From assembly GCA_051892195.1 (NCBI GenBank), contig JBJFFZ010000133.1, positions 1 through 8,208 of the forward strand: DNA of 8,208 nt. The letters are read 5' to 3'. The stretch comes from CAKQOE01 sp051892195 (GTDB taxonomy: Bacteria > Bacillota > Clostridia > Peptostreptococcales > Anaerovoracaceae). Under the pieces are notes generated by a model. It was not told the DNA's origin. It was given only the letters and a program-made list of their open reading frames with translations, and did not search any database. The position numbers and the translations under genes were made by a program. This document shows, piece after piece, positions 1-6,147 of this stretch (positions are counted from its first letter, which is position 1; the number at the start of each line of letters is the position of its first letter).

Positions 1-972
1 ATCTGCAATGCTCTGACGTCCGAAGGCAATGATATCCGCTCTTCCCTGTCTTACCGCAAGCTCTGCATACTGAGGCTCTGTGAAACGGCCCACTGCGATA
101 ACAGGAACCGAAACAGCATTCTTGATTTCTGTAAATAACGGTGCATTGAAGCCGCCGTGAACAACACCCGGCGCCCACATGCACTCATCGTGCAGGTGCA
201 CCGCACGGCTTACATGGATGGCGTCAACGCCGCATACCTCATCAAGATACGCAGCCACAGCCGCCGCATCCTGTACGGACTGGCCGCCGTCCACCTCGTC
301 GCTTCCGTTGATTCTGCAGAGAACCGGCATGGTGCCGCCTGTCTTCTTTCTGATATTTTCAATAATCAGTCTTGGCAGACGCATTCTGTTTTCAAAGCAG
401 CCCCCGAACTCGTCCAGACGGTTGTTGGTACGGGCCGAAATAAATGTGCTGACAAGATAACCGTGGGCGCAGTGCACTTCCACCATATCAATGCCTGCTC
501 TCTGTGCCCTGGCTGCCGCATCTCCGTAGCATTCTACAAGGCGGTAAACCTCTTCTGTAGAGATCTCTTCCGGAATCTCTCTGCCGAAGGAAGCTGCAAT
601 CGGGCTGGCAGCCTTAAGAGGATATCCCGTAAGCTTTGAATTTCCTTCCGGACCTGCATGCTGCAGCTGAATAGAAACCTTTGCTCCGTACTTGTGGCAT
701 TCGTCTGCCACCATTTTAAAGCTGTCCACTGTATCATCAGAGAAAAGACACGGCTTTCTCGGACCGCCCTTTGCCTGATCGTACACAACAGTTGATTCGA
801 TGGTGATAAGACCAAAGCCTCCCTTTGCTCTTGCTCCGTAATATGCCTTTGATCTCTCGCTGAGGGTTCCGTCTGTATTTGCAAAATTGTTTCCCATAGG
901 AGGAGTTGCAAATCTGTTAGGTATCTGTACTGTACCGATCTTTACCGGCGAAAACATTGTTCTGAATTCCAT
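1..972 (-). CDS. Old Yellow Enzyme-family NADH:flavin oxidoreductase (C-terminus cut by window edge)
   Basis: The frame is open from an ATG at 972 to the left edge, giving 324 residues without a stop. It is the FMN-binding TIM barrel of the NADH:flavin oxidoreductase/Old Yellow Enzyme family, closest in style to 2,4-dienoyl-CoA reductase, BaiC/BaiH-like enzymes. Visible motifs are MFSPVKIG at residues 6-13, PPMG at 24-27, QLQHAG at 102-107, HCAHGYL at 167-173 followed by NNRLDEFGGCFENR at 183-196, CRIN at 219-222, VGRF at 294-297 and FGRQSIAD at 317-324, which usually closes the barrel. Family members then carry a 4Fe-4S cysteine motif and an FAD/NAD(P) domain; these would lie outside the window, so the architecture is unproven. 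The AAAGAGG-like ribosome site at 979-985 supports the start. It is the last visible operon gene, 229 nt after the dehydrogenase. Such enzymes reduce activated C=C bonds; 3-dehydroshikimate is an enone and a plausible substrate (inference). HCAHGYL has Cys where Gly is usual. Confidence 0.9.
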   Translation of the reverse strand, partial: MEFRTMFSPVKIGTVQIPNRFATPPMGNNFANTDGTLSERSKAYYGARAKGGFGLITIESTVVYDQAKGGPRKPCLFSDDTVDSFKMVADECHKYGAKVSIQLQHAGPEGNSKLTGYPLKAASPIAASFGREIPEEISTEEVYRLVECYGDAAARAQRAGIDMVEVHCAHGYLVSTFISARTNNRLDEFGGCFENRMRLPRLIIENIRKKTGGTMPVLCRINGSDEVDGGQSVQDAAAVAAYLDEVCGVDAIHVSRAVHLHDECMWAPGVVHGGFNAPLFTEIKNAVSVPVIAVGRFTEPQYAELAVRQGRADIIAFGRQSIAD

Positions 973-1201
973 TTTCAACCTCTTTATATCTATAAAATGT
1001 CAAGTGAATTTCCTGATGCATGAATGTCCGGCGGGTCTCCCGCCGCAAGATGCGTGAGATGCGCCTGCCGCTGCTTCTGTCCGGGTCTGCTGTGCTCTGC
1101 AGACCTTTGTGTGGTATTTTTTAAGAAGATTGTTGCAGTCTGATGATTTTGAAAGTGCAGAAGCAGCGGTATGGGATCTCAATGAAAAAACTATATGTAA
1201 G
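973..1201 (-). other. Intergenic region with nested inverted repeats (candidate structured RNA)
   Basis: This 229-nt gap between the second dehydrogenase and the flavin oxidoreductase has no convincing gene. It holds three perfect inverted repeats: a 12-bp pair (CCGCTGCTTCTG at 1068-1079 and its reverse complement at 1158-1169), a 7-bp hairpin inside that pair (1084-1090 with 1099-1105), and a GC hairpin beside it (CGGCGGG, loop of 3, CCCGCCG; 1029-1045). None is followed by a T-run on either strand, so an intrinsic terminator is unlikely. A TTGACA sits at 998-1003 (minus) but has no -10 at proper spacing. The element may be a leader, processing or regulatory RNA for the downstream gene; I recognise no known riboswitch class. 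Confidence 0.5.
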
Positions 1202-2074
1202 CTATGAGAAGAATTTCTCAAGAACTTCCTGGGCCGGCATATCCTTGCCTGTAAAGAGCTTGAATGCGGCAGCACCCTGCCACAGCAGCATGCCGATGCC
1301 GCCGATGGCTGCAGCGCAGCCGGCTTCCACAGCTTCGCGGATCATCCGTGTTTCCTTTGGATTGTATACTGTGTCAGCAACAACCAGGTCAGGGCGGAAT
1401 ACTGCAGGATCGATCAGTGTCTGATCATCCAGAGGCTTCATGCCTACCTTTGTGGCATTTACCAGAATATCACAGTCAGCGATTGCAGCGTTGAGGGCTT
1501 TGGTATCTGCCAGATCTGTAATCGAAGATTCGCAGCCAGGCACGGATTCGTGAAGCCGTTCGATAATTGCTTCGCCCTTCGGATAGAATTCATCTTTGAT
1601 ATTGAACATGGAGAGCTTTGCGGCACCGTCAAGGGCAGTCTGAGCAGCAATTGCTGTGGCGGCGCCCCCTGCGCCCAGAAGAACGATCTTCTTTCCGGCA
1701 ACCTCTACACCGTGCTCATGAAGATTGCGCACAAAGCCGATTCCGTCTGTATTGTGGCCGGTCATTTTTCCTTCGTCGTCAATCACTACAGTGTTGCATG
1801 CACCGATGAGCTTTGCAGCCGGTGAAATGTCGTCCAGGTACTTGCACACCTCAGCCTTGTCCGGCATGGTGATGTTAAAGCCGCCGAAGTTGAATGTGCG
1901 GATGGCCTTTACTGCATCCTCCACCTTGTCCAGCGGAATATCGAAGGCAAGGTATGCGTTGTCGAGACCTGTGCGTTCAAAGCTGTAGTTATACATTGCC
2001 GGGGAGCCGGAATGTCCCACCGGTGATCCGATCAGTCCGAAGAGTCTTGTATGTCCTGTAATTCTGCTTTCCAT
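1202..2074 (-). CDS. aroE: YdiB-type quinate/shikimate dehydrogenase, paralogue 1
   Basis: This 290-residue protein belongs to the AroE/YdiB shikimate dehydrogenase family, which interconverts shikimate and 3-dehydroshikimate (YdiB types also quinate and 3-dehydroquinate) with NAD(P). Substrate-site residues are present: GSPVGHSGSP at 16-25 (S22, S24), NITMPDK at 67-73 with catalytic K73, N94 in CNT, D110 in GHNTDGIGF, and GMLLWQG at 261-267 with Q266. The cofactor loop GAGGA is at 134-138. After the next strand it reads FNIKDEF (157-163), where NADP-dependent AroE has NRT and YdiB has NRRDEFF. The Ile at the arginine position plus the following Asp suggests NAD preference (inference). The frame stays open to 2158, but I chose the ATG at 2074 because a GGAGG lies 9 nt upstream and the family begins here; the longer form would overlap the preceding gene. 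It is 59 nt downstream of the TIM-barrel gene. Confidence 0.92.
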   Translation of the reverse strand: MESRITGHTRLFGLIGSPVGHSGSPAMYNYSFERTGLDNAYLAFDIPLDKVEDAVKAIRTFNFGGFNITMPDKAEVCKYLDDISPAAKLIGACNTVVIDDEGKMTGHNTDGIGFVRNLHEHGVEVAGKKIVLLGAGGAATAIAAQTALDGAAKLSMFNIKDEFYPKGEAIIERLHESVPGCESSITDLADTKALNAAIADCDILVNATKVGMKPLDDQTLIDPAVFRPDLVVADTVYNPKETRMIREAVEAGCAAAIGGIGMLLWQGAAAFKLFTGKDMPAQEVLEKFFS

Positions 2075-2083
2075 TGTTTCTTT

Positions 2084-2088
2084 CCTCC
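2084..2088 (-). promoter_or_regulatory. Shine-Dalgarno site deciding the start of dehydrogenase 1
   Basis: GGAGG on the minus strand with 9 nt to the ATG at 2074. It rules out the longer in-frame start at 2158, which would lie inside the 3' end of the upstream gene. Confidence 0.8.
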
Positions 2089-2095
2089 ATGATGT

Positions 2096-2110
2096 GCGCG
2101 CAGAGCGCGC
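2096..2110 (-). other. GC-only hairpin just upstream of the dehydrogenase 1 ribosome site
   Basis: GCGCGC at 2096-2101 and GCGCGC at 2105-2110 are separated by 3 nt and form a perfect stem. On the minus strand the downstream sequence has no T-run, so it is not an intrinsic terminator. It ends 7 nt before the GGAGG of the next gene, a position suited to stabilising or processing the mRNA between two cistrons. The function is inference. Confidence 0.45.
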
Positions 2111-2133
2111 GCCGTGTGATGTGATTCCTGTAT

Positions 2134-2979
2134 TTATGCTGAGACAACCTCTGCCCACGCTTCTTCCAGCACCTTGCGGGCAGCGTCGTAATTGATCTTT
2201 GCTGCTTTCTCCACGCCCTCGGCCAGAATGGCGTCGCTGATAACCTCAACGCCGACGGCCTTTGGTTCGATGCCCTTTTCGCGGATCATTCTCACGAATG
2301 CTGCCGTATCACCGCTGCCTGTTCCCGGAGCAAGTCTGTCGTGCATGGATTCGTCTCTGAGAATGCTCTTTGCATAAGCTCTGTCGTGTACGTCATTGAT
2401 CTGAATTGCAACGATCTTGTCTGCAGGGATTCCGTTGAGCACGGACAGCTCGCATGGCTGACCTGCGCGTACCCAGTGCCATGTGTCGAGGATCAGCTTT
2501 GCATTGTCGCAGCCGGAAGCCTCCACTACAGCCCATGCCTTCTTTACATCAGGAAGACCGCTGTAAGGCATCGGCTCAACGCCGATCACATAGTCGCCGG
2601 CTCTGCCGCAGAGCTCTCTGAGCTTCTGTGCGGTGTGTTCTACGGAATAGTTTTCCATGAGTCCGCAGTTGATGTGGTTTACGCCGAACAGTGCGCACAT
2701 GTGGAAGCAGATCTGTTCCTTGTACTTCTGTTCATAGGAACGCTCATCCTCCGCCCATTGTACGATATATTCAACCTCAGTCACCTTCATATCATACTTT
2801 GCAAGGATATCCAGAATATCCTTGTCGTGAAGCCCCTCTGCCAGGGCATCCACGTAGGTTTCTGCTCTGAGACCGATGCCGTCAAAACCCGCGTCCTTTG
2901 CCGCCTTGACTCTTTCTTCAAAAGTGCACTTGTCCCCAAGTGTCCATGAACTTACTGTTACAGGGTATTTCTGTGACAT
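2134..2979 (-). CDS. Xylose-isomerase-like TIM-barrel enzyme, likely 3-dehydroshikimate dehydratase
   Basis: A 281-residue protein of the sugar phosphate isomerase/epimerase (AP endonuclease 2-like) TIM-barrel family. The candidate metal ligands are E135 (GVEP), D165 and H168 (LILDTWHW), Q193 (AIQINDVHD) and E245 (GVEV). That set and spacing match, from memory, the ligands of the AsbF/QuiC class of 3-dehydroshikimate dehydratase, which turns 3-dehydroshikimate into protocatechuate. RLAPGTGSGD at 215-224 matches the loop seen late in these barrels. The protein appears cytosolic with no signal peptide. GGAGG lies 7 nt before the ATG at 2979. Sitting between shikimate kinase (111 nt upstream) and a shikimate dehydrogenase, it would use that enzyme's product. 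An isomerase or epimerase acting on a cyclitol or ring acid remains possible, so the family is firm and the reaction is probable only. Confidence 0.82.
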   Translation of the reverse strand: MSQKYPVTVSSWTLGDKCTFEERVKAAKDAGFDGIGLRAETYVDALAEGLHDKDILDILAKYDMKVTEVEYIVQWAEDERSYEQKYKEQICFHMCALFGVNHINCGLMENYSVEHTAQKLRELCGRAGDYVIGVEPMPYSGLPDVKKAWAVVEASGCDNAKLILDTWHWVRAGQPCELSVLNGIPADKIVAIQINDVHDRAYAKSILRDESMHDRLAPGTGSGDTAAFVRMIREKGIEPKAVGVEVISDAILAEGVEKAAKINYDAARKVLEEAWAEVVSA

Positions 2980-3090
2980 AGTTTTTCCTCCGTTATTTTT
3001 CTTTCAGTTAAATTTATATTGATAATTACTCAGCTTCTGTTCTTTGTGCATTCGATACATCAGACCTCATTTTTCCCGAAGTCTTCTGTG

Positions 3091-3615
3091 TTATCTTGCT
3101 TTTACGGCCGTAAGAACGGCCTCTGCCACCTGATCGATTCTCATATGGGATGTATCTACAATTACGTTTGCAGCCTTTTCATAAAATGGTCTGCGGGCCT
3201 CCATGAGCTGGGCGATATACTCCACATTCATGTTTCCGTTCAGGATGGGGCGTTCTCTGCTGTCCTTTACTCTTTCGTATATCACCTCAGGAGACGCAGT
3301 CAGGCATACAATGACACCGTTTTTCTGCATGATCTCAACATTTTCCTCACGCATGGCCACCCCGCCGCCGCATGAGATAATCTGCGGATCCGAGCTGCAG
3401 AATTCCCTGAGAAGCTCGGTTTCCTTCCCTCTGAAATAAGGTTCTCCCTTTGCTGCGAATATTTCAGCGATGGTCATCTGCTCACGATCAACCAGAATCT
3501 GATCCATCTCCGATTTTGACAGCCCCGTCATATCGGCAAGCTGGAGGGAAACTGACGTCTTTCCGGACCCCATAAATCCGATCATAAAGATGTTTTTTGT
3601 AATTGCTTCGTTCAT
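3091..3615 (-). CDS. aroK: Shikimate kinase
   Basis: A 174-residue P-loop kinase that phosphorylates shikimate to shikimate 3-phosphate with ATP, normally a step of chorismate biosynthesis. The Walker A motif is GFMGSGKT at 13-20. The shikimate-binding set is present: D38 in SEMDQ, R62 in YFRGKE, GGG at 83-85, the lid arginine R122 in RERPIL and R141/R142 in EARRPFYE. The first acid of the usual DxD pair is Glu (E36) instead of Asp, a mild change. The length is standard, so the gene appears intact. It begins 5 nt after the transporter stop, and its AGGAAAA ribosome site (about 3616-3622) overlaps that stop, so translation is probably coupled. A biosynthetic kinase inside a shikimate-use operon is unexpected. 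It may let imported shikimate feed aromatic synthesis, or trap the substrate in the cell. Confidence 0.93.
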   Translation of the reverse strand: MNEAITKNIFMIGFMGSGKTSVSLQLADMTGLSKSEMDQILVDREQMTIAEIFAAKGEPYFRGKETELLREFCSSDPQIISCGGGVAMREENVEIMQKNGVIVCLTASPEVIYERVKDSRERPILNGNMNVEYIAQLMEARRPFYEKAANVIVDTSHMRIDQVAEAVLTAVKAR

Positions 3616-3620
3616 TTTTC

Positions 3621-4871
3621 CTATGCCGCCTCCACTGCAGCATCTGCGCCGCTAACCTCTGCATCCCTGTCAAATCTTCTGGTGAGAACACATGCCAGAA
3701 GGATTCCCACAAGGGTAACCGCCATGTTGAAAAGGAGCACCAGGCGAGGGCCCTCTACTCCGCCAATCTTTGTAAGAAGACTCGCAACGTTCAACACAAC
3801 GTAATTTGCTATACTTGAAGAAATCATTACCATGGATGTAATCACTCCCTTGTTTGCAGGAAACATCTCATTTGCAACGGCAGTTGCAATCTGAAGCACT
3901 CCCCCTGCTGCAAAGAAGCCCATGAGGAATCCTGCAGCCATACACATGAACGGCGTCTGTACAAAGTATGTCACACCCAGTGTGAGAAATGCGATACAAG
4001 GATATACGAGAAGGATTCGGATCGGCTTGAGCCCTCTTCCCATAAGCGCCGCATTTACGAAGAGGGCGCATATAATCCCTACGGAGTACACAGACTGAAT
4101 CTTTGAAGGATCCGCCAGTCCGTAGAGAATCCCCAACTCCTGATTGCAGTTCATCCAGATCATAAATGTAGTGGATGTTGTAAAGCCCAGGCATACCAGA
4201 ATGATCGAAGACGGCGTAAACTTCATCTTTTCCTTCTTCAGCTTTTCGCCTTCCTTCTTAACCCCGTGTTCCATCGGAGGGAACGGCAGGAAAGCCAGGA
4301 ACACTCCGTCAATGATGATGATCGCAGCAGTGGCGATGAAGATGATATTGAACGGAAGGTTTCTTACAGCCACAAAGGTGATGCAGAACGGCAGCAGGAA
4401 CTGCGCAATAGAAACCGAAAGCTTGGTAAACATGTTTGCAATGGTTCCCTTTTCCTTAAAAATCTCCATACAGGACGGAGTGATGCTGGTATCCAGGAAG
4501 GAGTTTGCCATACCGCTGACGATGGCCAGTCCATAACCGATATACATGTTGGTGCTGAACGTGATGGTTGTAAGGAAGATTGCATAAAGCGCGCATCCGA
4601 TGAGGGCGCTGATTCTTCTTCCCAGCCGGTCGGAAAGAGGTCCTGCAACCGGAAAGGCGATGAGTCTTCCCAGACCGATGGCTGCAATAACCGCAACGAC
4701 GCTGGATACATCATATGTTCCGTCGGCAAGGGTTTCAGCTCCCCACATTGCCGCGAAATTCTGCTTGTACTGTCCCATGATGGATGCTGCAACGCCCAGT
4801 ACAAAATACGTTATGTAAAGTGCGAAGGCAGTAGGATAATACCTTCTGCTGCTGTTTGCTGTTTTGTCCAT
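3621..4871 (-). CDS. MFS transporter, probable shikimate/quinate uptake
   Basis: A 416-residue major facilitator protein with about 12 hydrophobic segments split by a charged central loop (about residues 198-220, rich in Lys and Glu). The family motif A is in the loop after helix 2 (GPLSDRLGRR, 77-86). GMANSFLDTSITPS at 120-133 recalls an MFS group in which a FLD-x-T/G motif follows helix 4. The N-terminus is short and cytoplasmic, with no signal peptide. The substrate cannot be read from sequence. It is assigned as an uptake carrier for shikimate or quinate because it sits between a YdiB-type dehydrogenase and shikimate kinase under a divergent LysR regulator. AGGAGG lies 9 nt before the ATG at 4871, inside a small hairpin. 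The gene ends 5 nt before shikimate kinase. Confidence 0.88.
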   Translation of the reverse strand: MDKTANSSRRYYPTAFALYITYFVLGVAASIMGQYKQNFAAMWGAETLADGTYDVSSVVAVIAAIGLGRLIAFPVAGPLSDRLGRRISALIGCALYAIFLTTITFSTNMYIGYGLAIVSGMANSFLDTSITPSCMEIFKEKGTIANMFTKLSVSIAQFLLPFCITFVAVRNLPFNIIFIATAAIIIIDGVFLAFLPFPPMEHGVKKEGEKLKKEKMKFTPSSIILVCLGFTTSTTFMIWMNCNQELGILYGLADPSKIQSVYSVGIICALFVNAALMGRGLKPIRILLVYPCIAFLTLGVTYFVQTPFMCMAAGFLMGFFAAGGVLQIATAVANEMFPANKGVITSMVMISSSIANYVVLNVASLLTKIGGVEGPRLVLLFNMAVTLVGILLACVLTRRFDRDAEVSGADAAVEAA

Positions 4872-4875
4872 TTTG

Positions 4876-4892
4876 TGAATCCTCCTGATTCA
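4876..4892 (-). promoter_or_regulatory. Shine-Dalgarno site inside a hairpin before the MFS gene
   Basis: On the minus strand TGAATC and GATTCA form a perfect 6-bp stem whose 5-nt loop is AGGAG. The sixth base of the AGGAGG ribosome site (4881-4886) pairs in the stem. The stem is AU-rich and weak, so it could either present the site in a loop or modestly limit ribosome access. Any control role is inference. Confidence 0.5.
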
Positions 4893-4924
4893 TTTTAAGT
4901 ATGCATTAACCTGTTGTTTTCTTT

Positions 4925-4954
4925 CATGATTTACTATTCCATGATTCACTATTT
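4925..4954. repeat. 15-bp imperfect tandem repeat spanning the dehydrogenase 2 stop codon
   Basis: CATGATTTACTATTC (4925-4939) is followed directly by CATGATTCACTATTT (4940-4954), matching at 13 of 15 positions. The second copy contains the stop codon of the dehydrogenase (4949-4951), so the first copy is probably a small duplication in the intergenic spacer. Confidence 0.6.
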
Positions 4955-5815
4955 GTAAAGCAGCTCCTGGATTTCATCCACAGGCATTTCAAGTCCTGAG
5001 GAATACAGCCTGAACGCCTCTGCGCCCTGACGCAGCAGCATGCCCAGACCTCCGAAGGTCAGGCAGCCGCATGCCTTTGCCTCTCTGAGAAGCTTTGTCT
5101 CAGCAGGAGAATAGACCACATCTGCAACTGTAAGATCTTTTCTGAAAACGGAAGTATCTTTGATAAGACTTTCGTTTTCCAAAGGGGCCATCCCGACGCA
5201 GTTGGCGTTCACCAGGAGGTGGCTTGAGGCTATTTCTTTCTTAAGTTTTTTGCTGTCATCCAGATCGTACACATTGACGATACAGGACGGAACATTTCTT
5301 CTTATCGTTTCCGCGTGCTGCAGGAGTCTTTCCTGAAACTTATCCCTGCGGTTGAAAATCGACAGCTCCGCCGCACCCTCTAAAGCGCACTGGGCGGAAA
5401 CTGCAGAAGACACACCACCACCGCCGAGAATCGTTATTTTTTTATCCTTTACTGTAATCCCTCCGCAGGCCAGATTTCCTGTGAAACCCATTCCGTCGGT
5501 ACAGTATCCGGTAAGAACTCCTCCGTCGTTTACAATCGTATTTACAGAGCCCGTCATTTCGGCTGCAGGAGTCAGCCGGTCCAGATAAGGAATGACCGCT
5601 CCCTTCAGAGGCATGGTCACATTCATGCCCCGCATATTCAGAGTACGCATAGCTTCAATTGCATCTCCGACTTTTTCCTCTGCAACATCGAAGGCCAGAT
5701 AGGCACAGTCGATTCCATACTTCTTGAAACAGTAGTTATACATTTCCGGAGATTTTGAATGACCCGTCGGGTTTCCGATCAGGCCCAGCATTACGGTAGT
5801 ACCAGAAATATTCAT
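4949..5815 (-). CDS. aroE: YdiB-type quinate/shikimate dehydrogenase, paralogue 2
   Basis: A 288-residue AroE/YdiB-family dehydrogenase and the first gene of the minus-strand operon. The substrate-site residues sit at positions nearly identical to E. coli YdiB as I recall them: S20 and S22 in GHSKSP, K71 in NVTMPLK, N92 in SVNT, D107 in GYCTDGMGF, and Q263 in GMLLRQGAEAF. The glycine loop is GGGGVSS (131-137) instead of the common GAGGA, and the dinucleotide-binding loop is FNRRDKF (154-160), keeping the arginines missing from the other paralogue. The NTD motif reads CTD, with Cys105 replacing Asn. These differences suggest the two enzymes differ in cofactor or ring substrate (quinate against shikimate), which is inference. 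The ATG at 5815 follows AGGGAG with 7 nt spacing. The stop lies within a 15-bp imperfect tandem repeat. The next gene, the transporter, begins 77 nt on. Confidence 0.92.
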   Translation of the reverse strand: MNISGTTVMLGLIGNPTGHSKSPEMYNYCFKKYGIDCAYLAFDVAEEKVGDAIEAMRTLNMRGMNVTMPLKGAVIPYLDRLTPAAEMTGSVNTIVNDGGVLTGYCTDGMGFTGNLACGGITVKDKKITILGGGGVSSAVSAQCALEGAAELSIFNRRDKFQERLLQHAETIRRNVPSCIVNVYDLDDSKKLKKEIASSHLLVNANCVGMAPLENESLIKDTSVFRKDLTVADVVYSPAETKLLREAKACGCLTFGGLGMLLRQGAEAFRLYSSGLEMPVDEIQELLYK

Positions 5816-6093
5816 AATAATTCTCCCTACTAACTAATGTACTTCACATATCAACAACACCCTGCTGCACTTACGCAAACGGTACTCTCCATCCCCGCTG
5901 GCTCCGCGCAGCCCTTACTGACATCCGCATGTGCAGGACGGGTGGCAGTCCCTTCGGGATCTGCATCCTCTGCATCCATGCGGCTTTTCTACTGTACGGC
6001 CGTTTTCAGTCCTGTTTTTTTTGTCCCGCAGGAGGCATCTTGCCTGTCCCCCGGGCCACCTTTAACTTAACACGGGATATTCCATTTAACAAA

Positions 6094-6113
6094 TTTATGT
6101 TATTTATCATAAA
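6094..6113. promoter_or_regulatory. Inverted repeat, possible regulator activation half-site
   Basis: TTTATG (6094-6099) and CATAAA (6108-6113) are perfect inverted arms with an 8-nt AT-only centre. The repeat covers the candidate -10 and start point of the operon promoter and the candidate -35 of the regulator gene. A protein bound here would affect both directions. Confidence 0.4.
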
Positions 6114-6133
6114 ATAGTTTTTGTCTATACAAT
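6104..6133 (+). promoter_or_regulatory. Candidate promoter of the LysR-type regulator gene
   Basis: TTATCA (6104-6109) and TACAAT (6128-6133) are separated by 18 nt; each resembles a sigma-70 type hexamer with two and one mismatches. The transcript would start near 6140, about 150 nt before the regulator ATG. It overlaps face to face with the operon promoter candidate, a common arrangement for self-controlled LysR genes. A second TACAAT at 6141-6146 is an alternative -10. Confidence 0.35.
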
Positions 6134-6134
6134 A
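6106..6134 (-). promoter_or_regulatory. Candidate activator-dependent promoter of the shikimate operon
   Basis: On the minus strand TATTGT (6129-6134) lies 17 nt before TATGAT (6106-6111). The -10 is good (one mismatch to TATAAT) and the -35 is poor, as expected for a promoter that needs a LysR-type activator. Transcription would start near 6099. The dyad at 6148-6163 would then be centred near -57, close to the usual LysR-type site around -65. Confidence 0.4.
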
Positions 6135-6147
6135 GAAAAATACAATC

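Noticed and set aside
157..639. Plus-strand open frame of 160 codons in the left part
   Set aside because: It lies antisense to the flavin oxidoreductase, whose family motifs are clear on the other strand, and its product resembles no family.
979..1003. TTGACA with nearby TATAAA on the minus strand as a promoter for the flavin oxidoreductase
   Set aside because: The AT-rich hexamers follow after only a few nt instead of about 17, and a start there would leave almost no leader.
2134..3375. Long plus-strand open frames opposite the TIM-barrel and kinase genes (for example 2341-2949)
   Set aside because: They mirror coding sequence of clear minus-strand families and have no ribosome site or family features.
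5851..5979. Minus-strand 42-codon open frame in the operon leader, ending 35 nt before dehydrogenase 2
   Set aside because: It has no good ribosome site, an unremarkable composition and no recognisable family; a short leader peptide cannot be excluded but is not supported.
5934..6022. Plus-strand long-range pair CAGGAC/GTCCTG followed by eight T, with GGGTGGCA nearby, as a T-box leader or terminator
   Set aside because: The stem is only 6 bp around a 69-nt loop, the T-box sequence is not matched beyond GGTGG, and no plus-strand gene needs it here.
5837..6117. Plus-strand open frames of 77 and 62 codons in the divergent region
   Set aside because: There is no ribosome site, no family resemblance, and they overlap the inferred operon leader and promoter.
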